A program made the translations under genes and the position numbers. A stretch of 64,000 nt of DNA. Source: Gordonia sp. KTR9. Lineage in GTDB: Bacteria > Actinomycetota > Actinomycetes > Mycobacteriales > Mycobacteriaceae. The DNA is taken from positions 2,046,001 to 2,110,000 of the forward strand of contig NC_018581.1 of the NCBI RefSeq assembly GCF_000143885.2, in the 5' to 3' direction. Below, piece by piece: positions 7,656-16,788 of this stretch. Position 1 is the first letter of the stretch. Every line of letters starts with the position of its first letter. The notes under the pieces were generated by a model that saw only the letters and a list, made by a program, of their open reading frames with translations, did not search any database and had not been told where the DNA came from.

Positions 7656-9179
7656 TCACGCTCCTCTGCGCAGAGCCGCGGCGCCGGGGTCGGATGGCCC
7701 TGCCGCAACCGCGGGCCCGTGGATCTGCCGGTCGCCGGCTGCGGCGATGTCGGTGACGATGTCGCGCAGGTGGTGGTAGTAGGGGCGCGCCACCGACTCC
7801 GCGAACGGCGTCCCCGGGATCTGGCTGCCCAGGTAGAGCTCGTCGTGGTCGCGGTTGATCCACGCCGACGCGTTGGCCGTGCGGCCCTCCCCGGTGAACA
7901 GGGCGCCGCGCCGGAACGCGTCGCGCGACGTTCCGGGAAACCATCGGAAATCGATGTACGACAGCAGGTTCGGGGCAGTGACGATCGCATCCGGGGTGGC
8001 GCCCGCGGCGGCTATGGCGGCGAGCGCGGCCGCCACCGGCACCGCCGCGAGGTCGCGCGCGCGCCGGCGGGCCGCGTGGGCGGCCGGGATCAGTTCGGCG
8101 AAGGTGGATGCGTCGGTCATGGAGAACTCGACCGGTGCGAAGCTGCAGAACCATCCCTGAGACGTGGCGTAACCGTCGAGGGCGACCCGGGTGTTGAACA
8201 CCGTCATGCCGTAGTAGTCCTCGGCGCCGGCCAGTTCCCGGTCGGCGATGGCGATGGCCGCGTAGACGCCGTCGATGAAGCGACCTCCCGCCGCGCGGCA
8301 GGCGGCGTCGAAGGCGACGATCCCGGCACGGTCGAGCAGCGAGACCTCGACACCGGTCACCTGCGCGGTCTCACCCGGGCCCAGGCCGAGGTCGAGAGGG
8401 AAGCGGGGCATCTGCAGGTCGTGCCGACGGAAGATGTCCTGCCAGGCGCGGGTCTGCGGGGTTCCGGCCAGATGCGCGGCGGTCGCTTGCTCCTCGGCCG
8501 CGGCGTAGGCGAAGTAGCCTCCGGCGGGCGCCGCCGCCTCGGTCTGCATTGCCCCGGTCTGTATTGCCTCTGCGGCCACCGCGTCGTCGGGCTCGTCGGC
8601 CCGCACCAGTTCGGCGTAGATCTGCGCGATCTCGTCGAGGGCGAGGGCCTGTGACGCGCCGTCGGAGAGGGCGTGGTCGCACGCCAGGAAGATGGCGAAA
8701 CCGCCCGGCCGGCTGATGGCCCCGAAGGCGAAGCCGGGGAAGGTGTCGCTGGGGGTCTCGCGGTCGAAACGATCGATGAGATACGGGTGCACGTCGTCGA
8801 CGGTCGTCAGTCGGCGGTCGACGTGACCCTCGAACTCGATGTCCGACGAGTCGACGAGATGAGCGGTGACCTCCCCGTCGCGGCACTCGAACCAGGTGCG
8901 CAGTACCTCGTGACGCCGGACGAAAAGGGTCAGGGCGCGTCCGAGGGCGGCGGTGTCGAGGTCGCCGTCGATCTCGGTGCCCGATCCCAGGTATCCGCGA
9001 TGGGTGCGACCCGCCGCCCGGGCCAGCTGGGCACCGCGGACGTGGTTCTGCGCCAGGAACGTGACCGGCGCCGCGTGGGCGAGGGCGGTCGCGGCGGCCT
9101 CGCGGCACGCTTCGGTCGGGTCGAAGCGAACTGCGGTTCCCGGTTGCGGGCGCCAGTTGCCCATTGCCGTGATTCTCAT
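7656..9179 (-). CDS. Stand-alone condensation-domain acyltransferase (PapA-like) 2
   Basis: Protein of 507 aa, homologous in layout to its neighbours, with catalytic H169-ALS-D173 (context ACDHALSDGAS). Residues about 40-110 contain the acceptor-tunnel region seen in PapA/condensation proteins, and an Ala/Thr-rich variable segment follows the catalytic motif near 195-240. The open frame continues upstream to 9671, but ATG 9179 has GAGAGGA 5 nt before it and starts just after the upstream stop (16 bp gap). Middle gene of a three-gene operon. It probably acylates a different position, or uses a different acyl donor, from its two neighbours. Confidence 0.78.
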   Translation of the reverse strand: MRITAMGNWRPQPGTAVRFDPTEACREAAATALAHAAPVTFLAQNHVRGAQLARAAGRTHRGYLGSGTEIDGDLDTAALGRALTLFVRRHEVLRTWFECRDGEVTAHLVDSSDIEFEGHVDRRLTTVDDVHPYLIDRFDRETPSDTFPGFAFGAISRPGGFAIFLACDHALSDGASQALALDEIAQIYAELVRADEPDDAVAAEAIQTGAMQTEAAAPAGGYFAYAAAEEQATAAHLAGTPQTRAWQDIFRRHDLQMPRFPLDLGLGPGETAQVTGVEVSLLDRAGIVAFDAACRAAGGRFIDGVYAAIAIADRELAGAEDYYGMTVFNTRVALDGYATSQGWFCSFAPVEFSMTDASTFAELIPAAHAARRRARDLAAVPVAAALAAIAAAGATPDAIVTAPNLLSYIDFRWFPGTSRDAFRRGALFTGEGRTANASAWINRDHDELYLGSQIPGTPFAESVARPYYHHLRDIVTDIAAAGDRQIHGPAVAAGPSDPGAAALRRGA

Positions 9180-9195
9180 CGGGTCCTCTCGTCGA

Positions 9196-10656
9196 TCAGG
9201 CGGGGCGGGCGTCGTCCAGCGCGGCGGTGCCGGCGAAGGTCGCGCAGGTGTAGGAGGACAGCGGGAGTGCTGTTCCCTCGGTCGCGAGCGTCCGCAGGAT
9301 CGTCGCGTAGGTCGTGATGAGGTCGCGAATGCTCGCGTCGGCGGGATCGTGACCCGGATGCCGGGCCGACACCGTGATCCCGCCGGGCACCCGCGCGATC
9401 CAGAGGTACACCTCACGGTCCGACCTCGAGCCGCCCCGCAGGATCTGCGCCCGGGCCGCATCCCATTCGGCGGCTCCCGGGACGTGACGGATGTCCAGGT
9501 ACGACACGACGAACTCCGGTTCTCCTCCGGTGCCGAGCAATTCGACGATGCGCTGATAGGGGAACAGCGGCAGGTGCCGCACCTCGTCGATCGCGGCCGC
9601 GGTCGCGGTGAGTGCGTCGTCGAAGGTGACCGAGCCGGACAGATCGACCTCGAGCGGCGCCAGCCCGACATACCAGCCCACCGATCCCGCGTACCGAGCC
9701 TCCGTTCGCGTGTGCATCGGCATCGTCAGTCGCAGCGTGTCGCGCCCGGTGAGTGCGCGGAGGGTGACCGCGAGAGCGGCGAACACCGCCGTCTGCGTTC
9801 CGTGTCCGCTCGTCCGGGCCGCCGATGTCACGAACGTCGCCAGGCGGTCGGTGGCCACGTACTCGGAAACGCCGCGCTGGCGCGGTGTGCGCGCACGATC
9901 CCCGGTCTCCAGGTGCGGACGGACCAGTGGCAGACCGAATCCCGGTGCGTCCGCGGAACGGTCCAGGAACGTGCGCCAGCGCGAGACGGCCGGGTGCTCG
10001 CCGGTGAGTCCGAGCCCCACCGCGCGGTCATGGACGCCGAAGTCGAGATGACTTCCGACATCCGCCATCTCGGTGGACGCGCCGCGCCGCGCCGAGATGT
10101 ACAGGCGCCGGATCTCACTCATGCTCAACAGGATCGAATACGCATCCATCACCACGTGATCGGCGGCGAACGCAACGCAGAAACCACCGCGGGGCGAGGA
10201 GATGGTGGCCACGATGCAGTGCGGCCAGCGCGTCGGCGCGAGTCTGGCGTCGAAGATCCCGGTCAGGAGCTCGCGGACATCGTCACCGGAGTCGAATCCG
10301 CCGGCCACCTCGGTGTCGACACCGAGATGGCCGCCCCGGTACGTCCGGCGTCCGTGGTGCGGATCGTCGCTCGTCGGGTCGGCGGTCGACCGAAGGGCCT
10401 CGTGCCGGGTGAGGAACTGGTTCAGGCAGGATTCGAAACGCTCGGCATCGAGCTCGTCGTCGATCTCGAAAATCGCTCCGAGCCAGGAGTTCTCATCGTC
10501 GTCACCGGCCGCCGACCGCCATATCGACGCCGACTGGTCGTAGGTGAACGGCCGCGGATCCGACTGCCACCCCGCGAGATCCGTACGTGTGGTCGGTGTC
10601 CAGATCGTCACCGTCCCAGCCGGTACGGGATAGTCGGACAGCTCGGTGAACTTCAT
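9196..10656 (-). CDS. Stand-alone condensation-domain acyltransferase (PapA-like) 3
   Basis: Protein of 486 aa with catalytic H167-VVM-D171 (AADHVVMDAYS). The conserved SVGWYVGLAP stretch is typical of PapA-type acyltransferases, as is the closing VSYLDIR/ITVSARHPG region. First gene of the minus-strand acyltransferase operon; the promoter must lie in the 565-bp divergent gap before the ABC exporter genes. The ATG at 10656 follows an ordinary start region. The three proteins share length and motif order but differ in catalytic-loop residues, which suggests old duplications followed by specialisation rather than recent copies. Confidence 0.78.
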   Translation of the reverse strand: MKFTELSDYPVPAGTVTIWTPTTRTDLAGWQSDPRPFTYDQSASIWRSAAGDDDENSWLGAIFEIDDELDAERFESCLNQFLTRHEALRSTADPTSDDPHHGRRTYRGGHLGVDTEVAGGFDSGDDVRELLTGIFDARLAPTRWPHCIVATISSPRGGFCVAFAADHVVMDAYSILLSMSEIRRLYISARRGASTEMADVGSHLDFGVHDRAVGLGLTGEHPAVSRWRTFLDRSADAPGFGLPLVRPHLETGDRARTPRQRGVSEYVATDRLATFVTSAARTSGHGTQTAVFAALAVTLRALTGRDTLRLTMPMHTRTEARYAGSVGWYVGLAPLEVDLSGSVTFDDALTATAAAIDEVRHLPLFPYQRIVELLGTGGEPEFVVSYLDIRHVPGAAEWDAARAQILRGGSRSDREVYLWIARVPGGITVSARHPGHDPADASIRDLITTYATILRTLATEGTALPLSSYTCATFAGTAALDDARPA

Positions 10657-11011
10657 GCGCGGTCGTCCATGTGTCGGTCATCCGTTCCCGGGCCGCGACA
10701 CCATGCCGTGCCTTCGACGACATGACCCCCCGGCCCATGAGTTCTGATCTGAGACAACAGGAATCGCTCGTACCCCGATGCACGTGCGCGACTCGGTACG
10801 ACGCACCGGGGGAGTTTCCCCGGGATCGAGCGGATCACGTCGAAACCGCCTGTGTCTGTAGCGAGCCTAAGCGGTCACAACGGACACGTGCAGCGGCACG
10901 AGCGCGTGACGTTCATCACCGAGGCCGTTGTCGCTGCGTCGAGGATCGACCGTGTGGGCGTGGAAGTCGGCTGTGTACCTGGTTGTTTCGCTGATCGGGG
11001 ATCGACGGCGG

Positions 11012-11039
11012 TGAACGCACCGGGCTCTCGTTGCGTTCA
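11012..11039. promoter_or_regulatory. Candidate operator: 8-bp inverted repeat with 12-nt spacer
   Basis: TGAACGCA at 11012-11019 is mirrored by TGCGTTCA at 11032-11039, giving an exact dyad with a 12-nt spacer. It lies upstream of the exporter promoter in the shared regulatory gap. No regulator gene is adjacent, so the binding protein is unknown. Confidence 0.4.
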
Positions 11040-11158
11040 TGTAAAGAACTGGTGACGAGCTGCGACGCGATCGGGCGCCGTCCCGACGGAATGCGAAGTC
11101 AGACGGCGTGTCGACGAAAACCGTTGCCGGGCAGTGTCGAATACCGCAACAGGTCACG

Positions 11159-11187
11159 TTGCGACACCTCGGGAGCTCACCTACCGT
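11159..11187 (+). promoter_or_regulatory. Sigma-70-type promoter of the exporter/glycosyltransferase operon
   Basis: TTGCGA (11159-11164) and TACCGT (11182-11187) are separated by 17 nt, a good fit to the housekeeping sigma factor of Mycobacteriales. Transcription would start about 28 nt before the ATG at 11222. Confidence 0.65.
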
Positions 11188-11221
11188 GGGGCCGAAGTCG
11201 ACCACACGCATCGGGGGTGCC

Positions 11222-12214
11222 ATGTCCACGACCGTCCCGGCCATCGAGGCCCGCGGTCTGACCAAGGAATTCGGCGGCACACGGGCCGTCGACGCGGTCG
11301 ATCTCCTCGTGCCCGCAGGTGGCGTCTTCGCCCTGCTGGGGACCAACGGCGCCGGAAAGACCACCACCGTGCGCATGCTCGCGACGCTGCTGCGGCCGGA
11401 TGCCGGAGACGCCCGGATCTTCGGGCACGATGTCGTCACGCAGGCGACGGCGGTCCGGTCGCTCATCGGGGTCACCGGCCAATACGCCTCCGTGGACGAA
11501 GATCTCACCGCCCGCGAGAACCTCATGATCTTCGGTCGACTCATCGGATCGTCACGCAGCCGGGCGCGCATCCGCGCCGACGAACTGCTCGACGAGTTCG
11601 GGCTCGGCGCGGTCGCCACCCGGCGCGTGGGGCATTTCTCCGGCGGCATGCGCCGCCGTCTGGATCTCGCGGCGTCGCTGATCACCCGGCCCCGCCTGCT
11701 GTTCCTGGACGAGCCCACCACCGGACTCGACCCCCGCACGCGGGCCCAGATGTGGCAGACGGTGCGCGACATGGTCGCGCGCGGATCGACAGTCCTGCTG
11801 ACCACACAGTATCTCGACGAGGCCGACGAACTCGCCGATCACATCGCGGTGATGGATCGTGGCCGGGTGGTCGCCGACGGCACCGCGGACGAACTGAAGG
11901 CCGGCGTCGGGGACATGAGCGTGCGAATCGAACTCGCCGACGTGGATGATCTGACGGCGGCCGCCCAGGTGTGCGCGCCGTTCACCTCGAGCGGCGAGGC
12001 GACGATCGCCCGGCGCGAGGGGGTCCTCGTGCTGCCGATGTCCGACATCGACCCGCTCGCCGACATCCTCGGTGCGCTCCGCGCCCGCGGGATCGTGCTG
12101 ACGTCGGTCAACGTCGTGCGTCCGACCCTCGACGAGGTGTTCTTCGCGCTGACCGACGGCGGCGACCCCACGCGGTCCGCGCCGGAAGTCGATCCGACGG
12201 GAGCGCGGGCATGA
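11222..12214 (+). CDS. ABC transporter ATP-binding protein, DrrA/daunorubicin-resistance type
   Basis: Cytoplasmic ATPase of 330 aa that powers an ABC-2 exporter. Walker A is GTNGAGKTT at residues 40-48. The signature is a FSGGMRRR stretch, Walker B is LLFLDEPTTGLD, and the H-loop lies in LLTTQYLDEAD. The C-terminal extension typical of DrrA proteins is present. The start ATG 11222 is preceded by a GGGGGTG stretch. The stop overlaps the permease start (ATGA), showing translational coupling. DrrAB pairs in mycobacteria export lipids such as PDIM, so a lipid or glycolipid cargo made by the surrounding acyl- and glycosyltransferases is a reasonable inference. Confidence 0.88.
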   Translation: MSTTVPAIEARGLTKEFGGTRAVDAVDLLVPAGGVFALLGTNGAGKTTTVRMLATLLRPDAGDARIFGHDVVTQATAVRSLIGVTGQYASVDEDLTARENLMIFGRLIGSSRSRARIRADELLDEFGLGAVATRRVGHFSGGMRRRLDLAASLITRPRLLFLDEPTTGLDPRTRAQMWQTVRDMVARGSTVLLTTQYLDEADELADHIAVMDRGRVVADGTADELKAGVGDMSVRIELADVDDLTAAAQVCAPFTSSGEATIARREGVLVLPMSDIDPLADILGALRARGIVLTSVNVVRPTLDEVFFALTDGGDPTRSAPEVDPTGARA

Positions 12215-13038
12215 CCACGGGATCACTGCAACCGAGCGCCCTTTCCGGCGGCGCGACGCCCGAGGCGCACGATCGGGTTCGGCCGGCGGCCGCGGTGATG
12301 CAGTCGCTCACGATGACCCACCGGGGCCTGCTGAAGATCAAACACAATCCACAGCAGCTGTTCGACGTCATCGTGCTGCCCATCGTGTTCACCGTCATGT
12401 TCTCCTCGATCTTCGGCGGTGCGATCGCCGGGAACGTCGTCGGCTATCTCCCGTTGCTGATCCCGGGCGTACTGGTCCAGGTGTGTATCGCGGCGTCGGT
12501 CGTCACCGGAGTCCAGTTGCGCGAGGACCTCGACCGCGGGGTCTTCGACCGGTTCAAGTCGCTGCCGATAGCGCGTATCGCTCCGCTGGCCGGCGCGCTG
12601 GTGGCCAACACGTTCCGCTACGTGGTGGCCTCGGCCATCACGGTGTGCGTCGGGCTGATCATGGGGTACCGGCCGGCGAGCCCGGTGGGGATCGTGGTCG
12701 CCTGCGTGCTGATCGTGGTCGTGGCGTTCTCGTTGAGCTGGATCTTCGCGCTCCTCGGGGTCCTGCTCGACAAGGCGTCGACCGTCCAGGGTGTCTCGAT
12801 GCTCGTGCTGATGCCGATCACGTTCGTGTCCAACGCGCTCGTCCCGATCGACACCATGCCCGGGTGGATGCAGGCCTGCGCATCGGCCAACCCCGTCTCC
12901 CATCTCGTCACGGCGGCACGCGGACTGGCCGCCGGCGAGAACGTGGGGACCGACATCGCATACACGCTCGTGGGCGCGGCGGCGATCCTCGCCGTGGTGG
13001 TGCCGGTGACCCTGCGGACCTACATGCGGCGGACCTGA
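12211..13038 (+). CDS. ABC-2 type permease (DrrB-like)
   Basis: Membrane component of 275 aa for the adjacent ATPase. About six membrane helices are visible between residues 50 and 270. The conserved cytoplasmic REDLDRGVFDRFKSLPIAR segment and the NPVSHLV motif before the last helix are typical of DrrB/ABC-2 permeases. The real start is the ATG at 12211 overlapping the ATPase stop; the longer frame upstream is only the alternative reading of the ATPase gene. Together with the ATPase it would form an exporter in the inner membrane. Confidence 0.88.
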   Translation: MTTGSLQPSALSGGATPEAHDRVRPAAAVMQSLTMTHRGLLKIKHNPQQLFDVIVLPIVFTVMFSSIFGGAIAGNVVGYLPLLIPGVLVQVCIAASVVTGVQLREDLDRGVFDRFKSLPIARIAPLAGALVANTFRYVVASAITVCVGLIMGYRPASPVGIVVACVLIVVVAFSLSWIFALLGVLLDKASTVQGVSMLVLMPITFVSNALVPIDTMPGWMQACASANPVSHLVTAARGLAAGENVGTDIAYTLVGAAAILAVVVPVTLRTYMRRT

Positions 13039-13083
13039 ATGTCCGCGCCCATGACGAACCGATCAGCACAAGGAGCAGACACC

Positions 13084-13956
13084 ATGCCGCTCACCTTCTC
13101 GGTGGTGGTCCCGGTCTACAACGAGGTGGACACGATCGGCGAGTGTCTCGCCCGGCTGTCCGCGCAGTTCGACCGGATCACCGAGATCGTGGTCGTGGAC
13201 AACAACTCGACCGACGGCAGCAGTGCGGTGATCGACGCCTGGTGTTCGGCTCACCCACGGATCCGCACGATCGACGAGCCACGACAGGGGCTGGTGTACG
13301 CACGGAACGCCGGACTCGACGCCGCGACCGGAGACCTCGTGGCCCGGATCGACGCCGACACCCGGGTGCCGCCGGACTGGGCGCGGACGATCGTGGAGTT
13401 CTTCGCCGCGGACGTCGGGGGAGACTGGTCGGCACTCTGCGGGCGCGGCGAGGCCTACGACGTGCCGCTTGCCGGCAGATTCGACAGATGGAAGACCCGG
13501 CTGCACCCGCTGAACCGGTTGTGGCGCGAGAAGGCCGTGACCGAGGTGCCCGTGCTCTACGGCTCGAACATGGTGCTGCGGCGCGAGACCTGGGCGGTGA
13601 TCCGGGATCGTGTCAGCATGCGCCGGAACATCTTCGAGGATGTCGACATGGGTCTCTGCGTCGGTGACACCGGCGGGCGCAACGCCTTCCTCCGCTCGCT
13701 GACCGTCGGGGTGTCGCCCCGCCGGATGGAGACCGGCATGGTGCCGTTCGTCCAGTACATGAGTTTCCTCCCGCGAACATTCCTGCTGCACCGTCGATTC
13801 GGGCTGGCCGCCGGTGCCGCGGCGGTCTACGTGCCCGCGATCACGATCGCGCACGCGTTGCGCCTCGTCGTGCTGCGGTCCTACGACACCCGGACAGGAC
13901 GGCTCGACCCGCGAAACCTGGTGCGGGGCGGTGGTTCCGATCGTGTCCTGCCGTGA
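13084..13956 (+). CDS. Family 2 glycosyltransferase
   Basis: GT-A fold glycosyltransferase of 290 aa. FSVVVPVYNE is at residues 4-13, VVDNNSTDGS follows, and the metal-binding DxD motif is in RIDADTR. A hydrophobic C-terminal segment suggests membrane association. Two starts are possible: ATG 13039, directly after the permease stop, or ATG 13084. The second is chosen because AAGGAG lies 8 nt before it and the conserved domain begins right after. It is in the exporter operon. The probable role is transfer of a sugar from a nucleotide or polyprenyl donor during glycolipid assembly; neither donor nor acceptor can be read from sequence. Confidence 0.82.
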   Translation: MPLTFSVVVPVYNEVDTIGECLARLSAQFDRITEIVVVDNNSTDGSSAVIDAWCSAHPRIRTIDEPRQGLVYARNAGLDAATGDLVARIDADTRVPPDWARTIVEFFAADVGGDWSALCGRGEAYDVPLAGRFDRWKTRLHPLNRLWREKAVTEVPVLYGSNMVLRRETWAVIRDRVSMRRNIFEDVDMGLCVGDTGGRNAFLRSLTVGVSPRRMETGMVPFVQYMSFLPRTFLLHRRFGLAAGAAAVYVPAITIAHALRLVVLRSYDTRTGRLDPRNLVRGGGSDRVLP

Positions 13957-13987
13957 TCGGCGGAGTCCGGACACGACCATGCCGGAG

Positions 13988-15331
13988 TCAGCCGGCACGC
14001 CTACCCGTCGCCCCGGCGCCGGCCGCCCGCTCGGCGATGGCGGCCGCCGAGCGGACCGCCTCGCCAGGGGGTACGAGCCGGCCGCGGAGATCGGCGGAAC
14101 GCCGTCGGGTGTCCGCGTCCAGGATCTGCTCGAGCGCCGGGATCAGCGACTTCGCGGTCACCCGCGCCATCGGCAAGGTGGCACCCACACGCGCCTTGCT
14201 CACCGCGCGTCCCCAGATCGGCTGATCGGCTCCGACCCAGGTGACCAGGGTGGGCAGACCGGCACGCAGGCCGGCGGCCACCGAACCCGCGCCGCCATGG
14301 TGGACCGCGGCACGACATCTCGGCAATACGGTGTCGTGATCGACGTGCCCGACGACATGCACGGCGTCCCCCGATGTCGTTGCACCCGAGGTGGATTCGC
14401 TCGACATGAATCCGCTCCAGCCGCCCGACACCAGCAGTCGGATCCCGAGGCGTTGCGCCGCGGTACGGAACGCGTCGGCCAGCCCGTCCGGGTCGGCCGG
14501 CAGCATACTGCCGAAACCGACGTACACCGGGGCCTCGCCCGCGTCGAGCCACTCGCCGAGTGTGCCTGCGCCCGAAGCTCCGTCGAGTCCGGCGTCACCC
14601 ACCCCGGCTCGCTGTGCCGCGGCGAGGGTGAAGAATCCGACCAGCGGCCGACGCGGTCCCCACTGCGCTGCGAGCCCCTCGAAGAGGGCGGGGTCGTAGG
14701 CCTGGATCTCGGGAACCCCGGTGCGGGCGATCAGTTCGGAGTAGGGGCGGTTCAGTGGCGACAGACCCAGGTCGGTCCGCAGTGTGTTCTCGGCCGACCG
14801 GGTGGCCAGCCAGAGAGCGCGTTCGGCGACCCGCCAGCTCAGGTCGTTGACCACCGCCGGGGCATCGACACCGAGGTGGGCGAGCAGCGACACCGAGCTG
14901 TTGCGCCGAATGGGGCAGTAGTGCAACGGGATGTGTGGAATCCCGAGAACCGCCGAGACGTTGTGGGCGCGTTCCTGACCGGCGCTGCTCGCGATGATCG
15001 CATCCGCGCCGTCGGCGAGCTCGAGCAAGCGTTGCTGCATGGTCCGGCCGCCCCGCACCGACATGGCCGACACTGCACGCAGCCTGGTGCGCGGGTTCTT
15101 CGACCGCATGTCCTCCCGCACCAGACCGGAATCGAACAGGGCGCGTGTGCTCTCGCCGTAGACCTCGGTGGGAACACCTGCACCGCTGCCGAATCCGACC
15201 AGATCCGGTGGCGCCGCGAGAGTCACCCCATGACCCCGGCCCAGGAGTTCGGCGGCGAGGGCGACGGCCGGCTGGGCGTCTCCGCGACTACCGTTGACCG
15301 CGATCACGAACCTCAACGTCGGACCCCTCAC
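13988..15331 (-). CDS. GT1-family (GtfA/GtfB-like) glycosyltransferase 1
   Basis: GT-B fold glycosyltransferase of up to 447 aa. The N-terminal acceptor domain starts FVIAVNGSRGDAQP, and the C-terminal nucleotide-sugar domain carries the HHGGAG motif near residue 344 followed by PTLVTWVGADQPIWG. This is the pattern of mycobacterial glycopeptidolipid and related lipid glycosyltransferases (Rv1524/GtfB type, EryCIII-like C-terminus). The called start is GTG 15331. TTG 15316, with GAGGGG 8 nt before it, would give the usual MRFVIAV N-terminus and may be the true start. It is the only gene of this sub-block on the minus strand, divergent from the next glycosyltransferase. Confidence 0.82.
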   Translation of the reverse strand: MRGPTLRFVIAVNGSRGDAQPAVALAAELLGRGHGVTLAAPPDLVGFGSGAGVPTEVYGESTRALFDSGLVREDMRSKNPRTRLRAVSAMSVRGGRTMQQRLLELADGADAIIASSAGQERAHNVSAVLGIPHIPLHYCPIRRNSSVSLLAHLGVDAPAVVNDLSWRVAERALWLATRSAENTLRTDLGLSPLNRPYSELIARTGVPEIQAYDPALFEGLAAQWGPRRPLVGFFTLAAAQRAGVGDAGLDGASGAGTLGEWLDAGEAPVYVGFGSMLPADPDGLADAFRTAAQRLGIRLLVSGGWSGFMSSESTSGATTSGDAVHVVGHVDHDTVLPRCRAAVHHGGAGSVAAGLRAGLPTLVTWVGADQPIWGRAVSKARVGATLPMARVTAKSLIPALEQILDADTRRRSADLRGRLVPPGEAVRSAAAIAERAAGAGATGRRAG

Positions 15332-15420
15332 GTGTCGGTGTGGTCAGATGGGCGACCGATTCTAAACACGGCCGGCCACCGCGCCGCGCGGCCGGAGACC
15401 GGGATCACCGGGGCCTTGTC

Positions 15421-16788
15421 ATGAGAATCTCGTTCGTCATCAACGGGACCCGCGGGGACGTCCAGCCGGCGACGCTGCTTGCGACCGCACTCGCGCGGCG
15501 CGGGCACGACGTGCGTCTCGGGGTCCCGCCCAACATGGTGCGGCCGGCCCGGGGCTGGGCGGACGGGGTCGCGCGGCTCGAGGTCGTGCCCCTCGGCCAG
15601 GACACCCGCGCCCACCTCGAATCGGTGGCGCGGGCCCGCAAGCAGGCGGGTCGTCGCCCGCTGCGTCGGCTGCGTGTGTTCCTGTCGCTGCGGAATGCCG
15701 GGTGGGAGGACCTCGTCTCCGACATGACCGACGTCGTCGACGGCGCGGACGTCATCGTGAGCGGGCTGATCACCGAACAGCCCGCACTCGCCTTCGCCGA
15801 GTCCGCCGGGGTTCCGCTGGTGTCGCTGCACCACGCCCCGGTGCGCCGCAACAGCCGCGTCGGCCCCGTACCCGGTCACCTCCCGGGTGGCCCGCGCGCC
15901 GTTCGTGCGCAGTGGGCGGCCTACGACGCCGCGTTCGGCGTCCTCACCAGACGACGCGAGCGTCGCCTGCGCGCCGAACTGGGTTCGACCGGGACATCGC
16001 GGCCCTACACCGCTCGACTCCGTGCGGCGGCGGGTCTGGAGTTGCAGGCCTACGACCCGATGTTCGGGGTGCACGACGACCAGAGGTGGATCGCCGACAC
16101 GGCGGCGCGTCCTCGACCCTCGGTGGGGTTCCTCGGGTTGCCGGGGGAGCACCCGGTCGCCGGGTCCGACGCGCTCGCGTCTTGGCTCGACGGCGGTGAC
16201 GCCCCGATCTACGTGGGTTTCGGCAGCATGCCGTTGCGGGGAGAGGAGAGCACCCTCCGCGTCGTCGCGGAACTCGGCCGCCGGCTCGGCCGACGTGTCC
16301 TGGTGTGTGCGGGCTGGACCGAACTGAGTGCGGAGGTGCGCACCGGCGCCGAGTCCGACGCGGTGCGCATCGAGTCCCAGGTCGACCACCGCACGGTCTT
16401 CGGCCGGTGCGCGGTCGTGGTCCACCACGGCGGCGCCGGGACCACCGCGGCCGTGCTGCGCGCGGGCCGGCCGTCGGTCATCTGCTGGTACGGCGCGGAC
16501 CAGCCGTTCTGGGGAGCCGAACTCGAACGACTGGGTGTCGGCGTGTCGATGCCGATGGCCCGCGCGGGACGCGACCTGGACGTGGATCGGCTGTGCGACG
16601 CCGTCGCGGCGATGCTCGACCCCGCGGTGGCCGAGCGCGCCGCGCGGCTGCGGGACGTCTTGGTGGCCGAGGACGTGGCTCTGGCGGACGCCGTACACGC
16701 GGTCGAGAGTTCGGTGACAAGCTCGTGCATGAGGGAACCGAGTACGCGGGGACCGCATATGCACAGCGAAACGAAGGTGGACGTATGA
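15421..16788 (+). CDS. GT1-family (GtfA/GtfB-like) glycosyltransferase 2
   Basis: GT-B glycosyltransferase of 455 aa beginning MRISFVINGTRGDVQPA, with HHGGAG at residues 335-340 followed by TTAAVLRAGRPSVICW and GADQPFWG, the sugar-nucleotide site. ATG 15421 is preferred over the longer frame from 15340, whose extra residues are Arg-rich and unlike the family. Its stop overlaps the next start (ATGA at 16785), so it is coupled to the HxxxD acyltransferase that follows. Probable role: addition of a sugar, possibly a deoxyhexose, to a lipid-linked acceptor. Confidence 0.83.
   Translation: MRISFVINGTRGDVQPATLLATALARRGHDVRLGVPPNMVRPARGWADGVARLEVVPLGQDTRAHLESVARARKQAGRRPLRRLRVFLSLRNAGWEDLVSDMTDVVDGADVIVSGLITEQPALAFAESAGVPLVSLHHAPVRRNSRVGPVPGHLPGGPRAVRAQWAAYDAAFGVLTRRRERRLRAELGSTGTSRPYTARLRAAAGLELQAYDPMFGVHDDQRWIADTAARPRPSVGFLGLPGEHPVAGSDALASWLDGGDAPIYVGFGSMPLRGEESTLRVVAELGRRLGRRVLVCAGWTELSAEVRTGAESDAVRIESQVDHRTVFGRCAVVVHHGGAGTTAAVLRAGRPSVICWYGADQPFWGAELERLGVGVSMPMARAGRDLDVDRLCDAVAAMLDPAVAERAARLRDVLVAEDVALADAVHAVESSVTSSCMREPSTRGPHMHSETKVDV

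Larger units (their letters stand above)
10657..11221. other. 565-bp divergent intergenic control region
   Basis: No convincing gene is seen; small open frames here have poor starts and odd composition. It separates the minus-strand acyltransferase operon from the plus-strand export/glycosyltransferase operon. It holds a clear plus-strand promoter (11159-11187), an inverted repeat (11012-11039) and an overlapping GTTC-N7-GAAC element (11035-11049). The minus-strand promoter could not be placed; TAGGCT on that strand near 10868-10873 is a weak -10 candidate. Confidence 0.6.
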
